This document shows positions 1 through 6,968 of a stretch of 64,000 nt of DNA, piece by piece. The stretch is from the NCBI RefSeq assembly GCF_025147465.1, contig NZ_JALXOZ010000004.1, forward strand, positions 62,001 to 126,000, given 5' to 3'. The stretch comes from Dermabacter sp. p3-SID358. GTDB lineage: Bacteria; Actinomycetota; Actinomycetes; Actinomycetales; Dermabacteraceae. The notes under the pieces were generated by a model. That model was not told the DNA's origin and did no database searches. It worked only from the letters and a program-made list of their open reading frames with translations. Within the stretch, counting starts at the first letter, position 1; each line of letters begins with the position of its first letter. A program made the position numbers and the translations under genes.

Positions 1-1
1 C

Positions 2-322
2 CTCATGATCGAGGGGGGCATCGCGAAGCAGCGCTGGTCGATCTCCGATACCGCCGAGTTCGGCGACTACGTGTCGGGACCGCGCGTCGTCGATGACAAG
101 GTCAAGGCATCGATGAAGGCCGTTCTCGATGACATCCAAAACGGTAGTTTCGCCAAGCGCTTCGTCGACGATCAGAAGGCAGGCGCTTCCGAGTTCAAGC
201 AGCTGCGCGCCCGCGAGCAGGAGCATCCGATCGAGAAGGTTGGCAAGGAGCTTCGCACGATGTTCTCGTGGAGCGCCGAACAGCTCGATTCCGACTACAC
301 CGAGGGCACGGCAGAGCGCTGA
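2..322 (+). CDS. ilvC: Ketol-acid reductoisomerase, C-terminal part
   Basis: Only the last 106 residues are in the window; the start lies upstream. The piece opens with [20 protein letters not shown] and continues with YVSGPRV, both typical of the knotted C-terminal domain of class I ketol-acid reductoisomerase. It ends with an acidic tail as in other short-form IlvC proteins. The enzyme converts acetolactate or acetohydroxybutyrate to the dihydroxy acids of valine and isoleucine synthesis using NADPH and Mg2+. It sits 50 bp upstream of leuB on the same strand, so the two are probably co-transcribed. Family identity is clear; nothing can be said about the N-terminal Rossmann domain. Confidence 0.95.
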   Translation, partial: LMIEGGIAKQRWSISDTAEFGDYVSGPRVVDDKVKASMKAVLDDIQNGSFAKRFVDDQKAGASEFKQLRAREQEHPIEKVGKELRTMFSWSAEQLDSDYTEGTAER

Positions 323-372
323 TCCGCTCTTGTGCCCCGTGCCACACCGCTAGCGCCACCTAAGGAGAAACC

Positions 373-1428
373 ATGAGCACACTCGACCTCGCCGTCATTC
401 CCGGGGACGGGATCGGGCAGGAAGTTGTTCCCGAGGGCCTCAAGGTTCTTCGGGCGGCACTTGAAGGCACGGGGCGCGACCTCGTCACGACTGAATACAA
501 CCTCGGCGCGAGTCGCTGGCACGAGACCGGCGAGACCCTCACGGACGCCGACCTCGACTCGCTGAAACGCCACGACGCCCTCTTGCTAGGCGCCGTCGGA
601 CACCCGAGCGTGCCCTCGGGCGTACTCGAGCGCGGACTTCTGCTCAAGCTGCGTTTCGCGTTTGAGCACTACGTGAACCTCCGCCCCACGAGCCTCTTCC
701 CGCACGTGCAATCCCCGCTCGCGAACCCAGGAGAGGTCGACTTCGTCGTTGTGCGCGAGGGGACCGAGGGTGCTTATGTCGGAGCAGGCGGCTCCCTACG
801 CGAGGGCGGTGCGCACGAGGTCGCAACCGAGGTCTCAATCAATACGGCCCACGGCGTTGAGCGCGTCGTGCGCTATGCGTTCGAGCTCGCCAAGAAACGC
901 AGGAAAAAGCTCACTCTCGTGCACAAGCACAACGTGCTCGTGCACGCCGGCCGCCTGTGGAAGCGTATCGTGGACGAGGTAGCCCCCGAATATCCCGATG
1001 TTGAGGTCGATTACTCGCATATCGACGCGATGATGATCTATCTCGTGCAGGATCCCTCGCGCTTCGACGTGATTGTGACCGACAATCTCTTTGGCGACAT
1101 CATTACCGACCTCGCGGGCGCGATCTCGGGCGGCATCGGCCTTTCGGCTTCCGGAAACCTCAATCCCTCGGGCGGGTTCCCCTCGATGTTCGAGCCCGTG
1201 CACGGGAGCGCCCCCGATATTGCAGGCAGGGGCATCGCGAATCCCACCGCGACGATTCTTTCCGTCGCGCTCCTTCTCGAGTCGAGTGGTGAGGACTCCG
1301 CCGCGCGCAAGATCCGCGAAGCCGTGACCGAGGATCTCGCTCAAAATCCGGGCTCGACCCGGACGTGCGCTGAGGTCGGGGACGCGATCGCGAAGGCTGT
1401 GCGAGAAAAGGAGAATGCAGCCTCGTAA
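373..1428 (+). CDS. leuB: 3-isopropylmalate dehydrogenase
   Basis: A 351-residue protein that oxidatively decarboxylates 3-isopropylmalate in leucine synthesis, using NAD. The N-terminus has the family pattern [36 protein letters not shown] carries the metal-binding aspartates, and [19 protein letters not shown] is the nucleotide-binding loop. The length fits the actinobacterial LeuB type. An AAGGAG ribosome site lies just upstream of the ATG. It stands between ilvC and ilvE, so one transcript may carry shared branched-chain steps. Isocitrate and tartrate dehydrogenases are relatives, but the branched-chain context favours LeuB. Confidence 0.93.
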   Translation: MSTLDLAVIPGDGIGQEVVPEGLKVLRAALEGTGRDLVTTEYNLGASRWHETGETLTDADLDSLKRHDALLLGAVGHPSVPSGVLERGLLLKLRFAFEHYVNLRPTSLFPHVQSPLANPGEVDFVVVREGTEGAYVGAGGSLREGGAHEVATEVSINTAHGVERVVRYAFELAKKRRKKLTLVHKHNVLVHAGRLWKRIVDEVAPEYPDVEVDYSHIDAMMIYLVQDPSRFDVIVTDNLFGDIITDLAGAISGGIGLSASGNLNPSGGFPSMFEPVHGSAPDIAGRGIANPTATILSVALLLESSGEDSAARKIREAVTEDLAQNPGSTRTCAEVGDAIAKAVREKENAAS

Positions 1429-1470
1429 ACTGGGAGAATCCACGAAAGCATGTGAGAGGAAAGAAAACCC

Positions 1471-2553
1471 ATGGGTGAGTACCGCGCAAGCTCGGCTCCG
1501 CGTCGAAACTCGAGCGAAGAGCGCGAGCGGATTCTCAAGGACCCTGGATTCGGTGACAACTTCACCGACTACATGGCCCACCAGCGCTGGACCGAGACCG
1601 AAGGGTGGGGCGAGGGAGAGATCCTCCCGTACGGCCCGCTTTCGCTCGAACCCGCCGCGGCGGTTTTCCACTACGCTCAGGAGATTTTTGAAGGTCTCAA
1701 GGCTTTCCGCCACGCCGACGGTAGCGTGTGGACCTTCCGGCCCGAGAAGAACGCCGCGCGCATCCAGAATTCGGCGAGGCGCCTCGCCCTCCCCGAGATT
1801 TCGACCGAGGATTTTCTCGCCTCGCTTCGCGGGGTCGTGAGCGCCGACGAGCCCTGGGTGCCCGAGGGCGGTGAAACGAGCCTCTACCTACGCCCATTTA
1901 TGTTTGCCTCGGAAAACTTCCTTGGGGTGCGCGCCTCGCGCACCGTGGACTACTACGTGATTGCTTCGCCCGCGGGCAACTACTTTCCGCGTGGTATTCA
2001 GCCGCTCGTTGTGTGGGTCTCGCCGCTCGCGGCCCGTGCTGGGCGAGGCGGTACGGGCTTCGCGAAATGCGGTGGTAACTACGCGAGTTCGCTTCAGGGA
2101 AAGTACGAAGCCGCAGAAAAAGGGGCCGACGAGGTCATGTTCCTCGACTCGGAGACCCACACGAACATCGACGAGCTTTCTGGCATGAACATCTTCGTGG
2201 TCTATGGCGACGGTCGCATCGTCACCCCGACCCTCACGGGCTCGATCCTCCCGGGTGTGACGCGCGATTCGATCCTCACGCTCGCGGCCGATCGCGGACT
2301 TCGACCGAGCGAGGAACCCGTCAACTACGAGGCCCTTACGGCCGATATTGCCGAGGGCCGCGTCACCGAAATGTTCGCGTGCGGCACCGCCGCCGTGATC
2401 AACCCGATCGGTGAGCTGCGTGACGAAAAGTCCACGTGGACGATCGGCGATGGCGGAAGCGGCGAGGTGACGATGTCGCTGCGCGAGGAGCTCACGGGCA
2501 TCCAATATGGCCGCCTCGAGGACCGCCACGGCTGGCTCACGCGGCTCGTCTAG
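1471..2553 (+). CDS. ilvE: Branched-chain amino acid aminotransferase
   Basis: A 360-residue PLP-dependent fold-type IV aminotransferase catalysing the last step of leucine, isoleucine and valine synthesis. The segment GTGFAKCGGNYASS contains the predicted Schiff-base lysine at residue 199, in the K-x-GGNY pattern of this family. GEVTMSLREELTGIQYG near the end is also typical. The ATG at 1471 follows AGAGGAAAG. It lies 42 bp after leuB and is followed closely by cimA. The run ilvC-leuB-ilvE-cimA gathers most branched-chain steps in one direction. Confidence 0.93.
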   Translation: MGEYRASSAPRRNSSEERERILKDPGFGDNFTDYMAHQRWTETEGWGEGEILPYGPLSLEPAAAVFHYAQEIFEGLKAFRHADGSVWTFRPEKNAARIQNSARRLALPEISTEDFLASLRGVVSADEPWVPEGGETSLYLRPFMFASENFLGVRASRTVDYYVIASPAGNYFPRGIQPLVVWVSPLAARAGRGGTGFAKCGGNYASSLQGKYEAAEKGADEVMFLDSETHTNIDELSGMNIFVVYGDGRIVTPTLTGSILPGVTRDSILTLAADRGLRPSEEPVNYEALTADIAEGRVTEMFACGTAAVINPIGELRDEKSTWTIGDGGSGEVTMSLREELTGIQYGRLEDRHGWLTRLV

Positions 2554-2597
2554 CCCACCCTTTCTTCATTTTCCTGCACCACCCGGAGGCCACGGCA

Positions 2598-4211
2598 GTG
2601 TTTCACCTCTACGACACGACCCTTCGCGACGGCTCTCAACAGGAGGGGCTCACGCTGAGCGTCGAGGACAAGCTCCAGGTTGCGCGGCTCCTTGACGAAC
2701 TCGGCGTGACCTATATCGAGGGAGGCTGGCCCGGCGCGGTCCCGAAAGACACCGAATTCTTCGCACGTGCACGAGGCGAGCTCGAGCTCACGAACGCCCG
2801 ACTCGCAGCTTTCGGGGCAACACGTAAGAAGAACAGCTCAGCGGAAGACGATCCTCAGCTTCGTGCACTTGTGGATTCGGGAGCCCCGACGGTCACCCTC
2901 GTCGCGAAGTCTGATCTGCGGCACGTCGAGGCGGCACTTCGCACGAGCGCCGAGGAAAACCTCGCAATGGTGCGCGAGAGTGTCGAGTTCTTGCGGGCTC
3001 ACGATCGCGAGGTGTTCATTGACGCCGAGCACTTCTTCGATGGATACTCTCACGACGCTGACTACGCGGTGAGCGTCCTTTCCGAGGCTCTGCGGGCCGG
3101 CGCCGCGGTCGTGATCCTGTGTGACACGAACGGTGGCATGCTCCCGCACCAGGTGAGCGCGATTTACGCGGATGTGCGGGCGCGCCTCGAGGGGGAAGGG
3201 CTCGCCCCCAGTCTTCTCGGTGCCCACATGCATAACGACTCGGGATGCGCAATCGCGAACACGATTGCTGCGGTGGAGGCTGGCGCGGTCCACGTGCAGG
3301 GCTGCGTCAATGGCTACGGCGAACGCACGGGAAACGCCGACCTCATCCCGGTTCTCGCAAATCTTCAGCTCAAGCTCGGGCGCACCCTCGTGACAGATGA
3401 GCAGCTCGGCGACGCCACTCGAATCGCCCACGCCATTGCCGAGATCGCGAATATTCCCGCGCCGGCGCGCGCCCCCTACGTAGGGGCGAGCGCATTCGCG
3501 CACAAGGCTGGCCTCCATGCGAGCGCGATCAGGGTCGATCCCGATCTCTATCAGCACATGGATCCCACGGTCGTGGGAAACGACATGCGCATGATTATTT
3601 CGGACATGGCCGGCAGGGCCTCGATCGAGCTCAAGGGACGCGAGCTCGGATACGACCTCTCGGGCGAGGATGCGACGCTTGCGCTGCTCGCGGAGACTGT
3701 CAAGGGACGCGAGGCCGAGGGATACAGCTACGAGGCTGCGGACGCGTCCTTCGAGATGCTCGTGCTCCACGTCCTCGGGGATCTGCCGACCTATGTTGAG
3801 GTTGAGTCGTGGCGCACGTCGTCGCATCAGCTTCGCGATGGCTCGCTCGAATCGGAGGCGACGGTGCGCCTCAGCACAGCACCTGGTCAGCGCAGCGTCA
3901 CCATCGCTGAGGGCAACGGCCCCGTGAACGCGCTCGATAAAGCGCTGCGCGAAGCGCTCATGGACACCTACCCCGAAATCGCCTCATTCGCCCTCGTGGA
4001 CTTCAAGGTGCGAATCCTCGATTCTCAGCAGGGGACGGATGCGACGACCCGCGTCCTTGTCACGAGCCAGGCGCCGTTTGGGCGCTTCACGACCGTCGGC
4101 GTGGGCCCGAACATCATCGAGGCGTCGTGGGAGGCGCTCTTTGATGCCTACTGGTATGGCCTTCACAAGCTTGGCGTGACGCCCGCGCGGGAGGGCGGAG
4201 CACCGCGTTAG
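2598..4211 (+). CDS. cimA: (R)-citramalate synthase
   Basis: HMGL-like acyltransferase of 537 residues. The protein opens VFHLYDTTLRDGSQQEGL; the DTTLRDG motif holds the metal-binding aspartate, and AHMHNDSG carries the second metal-binding site. A regulatory LeuA-type dimer domain follows from about residue 390. CimA condenses pyruvate and acetyl-CoA to citramalate, giving threonine-independent isoleucine. The sequence YIEGGWPGAVPKD is the CimA subtype rather than LeuA. I chose GTG 2598 because CCGGAGG lies nine bases upstream and the family motif starts at once. The frame is open further upstream to 2436, but that part overlaps ilvE. A role as an alternative 2-isopropylmalate synthase is less likely. 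Confidence 0.88.
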   Translation: MFHLYDTTLRDGSQQEGLTLSVEDKLQVARLLDELGVTYIEGGWPGAVPKDTEFFARARGELELTNARLAAFGATRKKNSSAEDDPQLRALVDSGAPTVTLVAKSDLRHVEAALRTSAEENLAMVRESVEFLRAHDREVFIDAEHFFDGYSHDADYAVSVLSEALRAGAAVVILCDTNGGMLPHQVSAIYADVRARLEGEGLAPSLLGAHMHNDSGCAIANTIAAVEAGAVHVQGCVNGYGERTGNADLIPVLANLQLKLGRTLVTDEQLGDATRIAHAIAEIANIPAPARAPYVGASAFAHKAGLHASAIRVDPDLYQHMDPTVVGNDMRMIISDMAGRASIELKGRELGYDLSGEDATLALLAETVKGREAEGYSYEAADASFEMLVLHVLGDLPTYVEVESWRTSSHQLRDGSLESEATVRLSTAPGQRSVTIAEGNGPVNALDKALREALMDTYPEIASFALVDFKVRILDSQQGTDATTRVLVTSQAPFGRFTTVGVGPNIIEASWEALFDAYWYGLHKLGVTPAREGGAPR

Positions 4212-4284
4212 AGGAGCGCTTCGAGGTCTTTCAGCTTGTGGACCCTGAATGGATAGCAGCGCCAGCGGTAGGCGGGACCGCATC

Positions 4285-4644
4285 TCAAGCCCGCAGTGAG
4301 AAGGGCGGAAGGGGAGCCGGGAGGCCCGTGGTGGTGGGGTGTGAAGAAGGGTGGAAGCCATGTGCTCTCTCTAGGGGGAGGGGGAACCGTTCTATGCTTA
4401 TGGCATTTCCACCCCTACTCGCGGGCAGCAAGCCAGCTTCTCGGAGCGTCGCTACGTGCGTAGTAACGGTGTGGGGAGTGCAGCCCACTTCTTCCGAGAT
4501 ATTGCGGTGGGGTGGTATAAGTCCGGTATCGCTATAGCTACTGGAGACGGCGAGGAGGATGCGACCGCGCGTCTCGTTGCCCTGTACCCAATCAGACCGC
4601 ACGCGAACTTCCCGGAGGTTTCCCGGGTCCCGGGACAATCGCAC
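4285..4644 (-). CDS. Small winged-helix DNA-binding protein (hypothetical)
   Basis: A 119-residue reading frame with a GTG start. Residues of about 20-85 look like a winged helix: ETRGRILLAVSSS, then ISEEVGCTPHTVTTHVATLR as the helix-turn-helix, then AGLLPASRGG as the wing. This resembles the short wHTH domains of replication or conjugation regulators. The C-terminus, rich in proline and serine, looks non-conserved. No strong ribosome site is visible. It lies in an AT-richer, gene-poor stretch after cimA and could be a remnant of a mobile element. The frame is uncertain because opposite-strand frames are open too, but only this one shows family-like features. Confidence 0.4.
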   Translation of the reverse strand: MRLSRDPGNLREVRVRSDWVQGNETRGRILLAVSSSYSDTGLIPPHRNISEEVGCTPHTVTTHVATLREAGLLPASRGGNAISIERFPLPLERAHGFHPSSHPTTTGLPAPLPPFSLRA

Positions 4645-4933
4645 TTTTAGACGTCTATCGAATGTGTTCTATGTCGGATGACGACAGCGTTGCCACAATC
4701 AGATGCCGCTACGGAATCACTGAAGCCGACGAGAACGAGGAGTGCGTGCGACTCTCACGCTGCCACTACCGACCGAGGGTGGCATTTGGCGTCTCGCAAG
4801 GGACTTTTTCAGTGTTCTCACATCCTAACTCTTCAGGGGAAGCGATTTTTGGGGGCACTTGTGCGACTCGCTGTGCGTCATCCCGGGGGTCACTTCGGGA
4901 GCGTTGGTAATTACTCAAAGGAGAGAAAACATC
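4645..4933. other. Intergenic stretch with no supported gene
   Basis: About 290 bases between the winged-helix frame and the secreted-protein gene. Two overlapping plus-strand frames are open but have neither a plausible ribosome site nor a recognisable protein pattern. Near its left edge (about 4613-4635) are overlapping CCCGGG repeats. The stretch presumably carries the promoter of the secreted protein that starts at 4934. Nothing else is seen. Confidence 0.4.
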
Positions 4934-5612
4934 GTGTCTAAAACAGTTACTAGGCGCACCGCCATTGGTCTATTGGGGGCAAGTTTGCCTCTTGTGTTTT
5001 TGCAGCCGGCCCTAGCCGATGATTCGCTGACAGATGAGGAGCTGAAGCTCATCCATCGGGTTATCGAGGAGATTGACCAAGATCTCGCCGCAAAGGGAAC
5101 CTCGGTTGAAGCGGAACTGCAGAAGATCAGGCCCCCCCGCTCCGGAGCAGACGTCTAGGAATGTGAAACCCTACGAAGTCGCACAGGAAGACATTCTTGG
5201 CTCCGCTGTGAATTCTGTAATTGCAGCGTTCACAGCGGGGGGATACATGCTGTCAGCCGAACTGCTGCTTAGGGCGAAGAAGAAGAATTCATCCGCATAC
5301 CGTCCGCGTCACGGCTCGCGAGCAAAATCCAGCCCAGTAGTCGCCCGCCTAAGGAATTCGAAGGCAGTCAGCGGCTCTAGCATTTTCGCCCTTAACAGTG
5401 GCGGAAAGTACGGGGTAGACCTCTACTACTCCATCAAAAGGTTTGATTACAAAAAGAAGTCCCCCACGGACTATAACTTCACAATCCACGATGTCTATGA
5501 CTTCGACCCGAAAACCAAATATAAAGGCGTTACTAATAAGGTTGTGGCAGTGATGGCGCTCGCGCAGAAGCGTGGGGTGATCAGGCCATACCCAGTGGTG
5601 ATTAGCGTTTAA
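4934..5612 (+). pseudogene. Secreted protein of unknown function, frame split by a C7 tract
   Basis: The GTG start at 4934 follows AAAGGAGAG. The protein begins with a Tat/Sec-like signal (TVTRRTAIGLLGASLPLVFL, then a cut near ALADD), followed by an acidic helix, and stops at 5158. The downstream frame (to 5612) continues with a membrane-like helix and a conserved-looking C-terminus including YYSIKRFDY and IHDVYDFDP. The two frames join without a gap if one C is removed from the seven-C run at 5132-5138, giving about 225 residues. It is therefore a frameshifted gene, a phase-variable gene or a sequencing error. Codon use is AT-richer than the core genes. I do not recognise the family. A lipoprotein gene converges on it. 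Confidence 0.6.
5132..5138 (+). repeat. C7 homopolymer at the frame break
   Basis: Seven consecutive C residues lie exactly where the upstream frame and the downstream frame of the secreted protein meet. Loss of one C restores a single reading frame. Such tracts are prone to slippage, so the tract may act as an on/off switch; equally it may be an assembly error. Confidence 0.6.
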
Positions 5613-5624
5613 AGAGGGATTGAT

Positions 5625-6089
5625 TTAAAATATCGATTCGAAGGAATAGTAATCATCTGATGCTCTGCTGTAGCAGAGCATCAGATGAGATCCATCTTCC
5701 CTCTTGGTGACGGGAAGGCACTTCATATCATTTAAATCTTCTAGATTAAATGGGGCGTTCGAGTTGGTGATGACGGTCGTACCAACCCATTCATCTGGTG
5801 ATTCTTGGAAGTTAGCTGGAGCCCACATCCCAACTTGGTCTGCCTTGGGCAGCTTCATTACGCGTAGATAATCTCCGTCGCCCGTGAACCCTATATCGCT
5901 GCTGTAAAGCTCTTCAGTAGTCATAGAGGCGGGGACGTCAATCCCCCAGGCTTCCGACAGTACTTGCGGCGAATCATCGGCATCCAGCCCCAGCTCCGCG
6001 CTTAGGTCGTGACCGCAACCTTGAAGGGGCAAGCAGAGAAGAGTGATGGATCCGCAAGCCAGAATCGTTGACCACAGCTTTTTCTTCAC
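5625..6089 (-). CDS. Putative lipoprotein of unknown function
   Basis: A 154-residue protein with a charged start MKKKLW, a hydrophobic stretch and the lipobox-like LPLQGC, so it is probably exported and lipid-anchored through the cysteine at about residue 25. The mature part is acidic, with MKCLPVTKREDGSH and SRASDDYYSFESIF near the end and two further cysteines that could pair. No family is recognised. It converges on the secreted protein ending at 5612 with a gap of only 12 bp. Both are AT-richer than the surroundings and were probably gained together. A secreted-effector and surface-partner relation is conceivable but not shown. Confidence 0.6.
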   Translation of the reverse strand: MKKKLWSTILACGSITLLCLPLQGCGHDLSAELGLDADDSPQVLSEAWGIDVPASMTTEELYSSDIGFTGDGDYLRVMKLPKADQVGMWAPANFQESPDEWVGTTVITNSNAPFNLEDLNDMKCLPVTKREDGSHLMLCYSRASDDYYSFESIF

Positions 6090-6171
6090 CGGCCCCCCTC
6101 TGAAACGCGATAGCGCCAGCTCAAACTTTTCCTACCAGAAAACCCCATTCTATGCCTGACGACCGTGTGCG

Positions 6172-6411
6172 CTACGCATTGGCGATGCGGTAGGCGTGTT
6201 CGTATGCGTCGATGATGAGGTTGTCTTTGAGGCGTTGGCCGCGTTTGTGGGCGCGGTGTGCGGTTTTGAGGGCGTGGCGGAAGGCTGTTTCGTCGCGTTG
6301 GGGGGTACCTGCTGCGTCGTAGAGGACGCGGATGCCTTGGATGTAAGACGGGGCGTGGCGTTCAAGTTCTTCGACGCTGATACCGTCCAGCTCGTCGGAG
6401 AGGGCGCGCAT
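6172..6411 (-). CDS. Small hypothetical protein, possibly the displaced tail of the upstream EIIA protein
   Basis: From the only in-frame ATG (6411) this gives 79 residues, highly charged and helical, ending YEHAYRIANA. The coding character appears to begin earlier, near 6490: the same frame reads PRQTPTPAKTGTDLILQAKA upstream of the ATG with no ATG or GTG start; only a CTG at 6453 is available. The end of the EIIA gene overlaps this stretch in another frame, so the region may be one gene with a frame change, or two overlapping genes. No family is recognised. Base and codon use differ slightly from the neighbours. Confidence 0.4.
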   Translation of the reverse strand: MRALSDELDGISVEELERHAPSYIQGIRVLYDAAGTPQRDETAFRHALKTAHRAHKRGQRLKDNLIIDAYEHAYRIANA

Positions 6412-6449
6412 GCGCTGAGCGCGTTCACGGTTGGCTTTGGCTTGAAGGA

Positions 6450-6968
6450 TCAGGTCTGTCCCGGTTTTCGCGGGTGTGGGGGTTTGTCGGGGGCTGTGGT
6501 GAGTGCGGCGAGTTGTTCGAGCATCGCTTCGAAGGACCGCCGTGCGTTCTCGGCCGAGCCGGCTTCGAGCCTTTCGCGGCGCGCGCCGTCGCTAAGGATG
6601 CTGAGGAGCCTTTCGAGTGCCTCGACCTGGGCCGTCCCGTTGTCGGCGACTATAAAGACGGCGAGGCGTACCTGGAGCGCTGCGGCGTCGTAATCTCCCA
6701 TTGCACCGAACGCGAGTGGCGTAGTGAGCCTTGCCACCACGAGTGCGTCCTTGAGGGTGTGGGTCGTGTCAGCGTGGGGTATCCCGACGGGCGGTTCGAG
6801 CGGGAGGCCGGTGGGGTAGAGCTGCTCGCGCGCGAGTACGGCCTCGACCCACGACGACGTCACGCATCCGTCGGCCTCGAGGTGGCTCGCTACGAACCGG
6901 GTGAGCGAGGCGAAGCTCGTGCCCTCATCTTTCGGGACGTCGAGCACGTATAGGCGTGGCCACGTCAC
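6450..6968 (-). CDS. Orphan PTS EIIA type-2 domain protein
   Basis: A 172-residue protein from GTG 6968, which overlaps the helicase stop as GTGA. It carries the fructose/mannitol/nitrogen-type EIIA domain: LPLEPPVGIPHAD holds the predicted phosphorylated histidine (residue 65), followed by TPLAFGAMGD and EALERLLSILSD. EIIA domains receive phosphate from HPr and pass it to EIIB, or act as regulators. No EIIB, EIIC or sugar gene is nearby, so a regulatory role or service to a distant permease is likely. Translational coupling to an RNA-helicase-like gene is unusual. The C-terminal tail after about residue 150 is proline-rich and may reflect a frame change. Confidence 0.72.
   Translation of the reverse strand: MTWPRLYVLDVPKDEGTSFASLTRFVASHLEADGCVTSSWVEAVLAREQLYPTGLPLEPPVGIPHADTTHTLKDALVVARLTTPLAFGAMGDYDAAALQVRLAVFIVADNGTAQVEALERLLSILSDGARRERLEAGSAENARRSFEAMLEQLAALTTAPDKPPHPRKPGQT

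Noticed and set aside
2436..2597. Upstream extension of the citramalate synthase frame
   Set aside because: It overlaps ilvE, is arginine-rich, and the family motif and ribosome site support GTG 2598.
4662..4941. Two overlapping plus-strand frames of 82 and 87 residues
   Set aside because: No ribosome site, no recognisable motif, and they run into the well-supported start at 4934.
6150..6428. 92-residue frame on the minus strand rich in S, T, A and N
   Set aside because: Composition is that of a shifted reading of the 79-residue frame; no start signal or family pattern.
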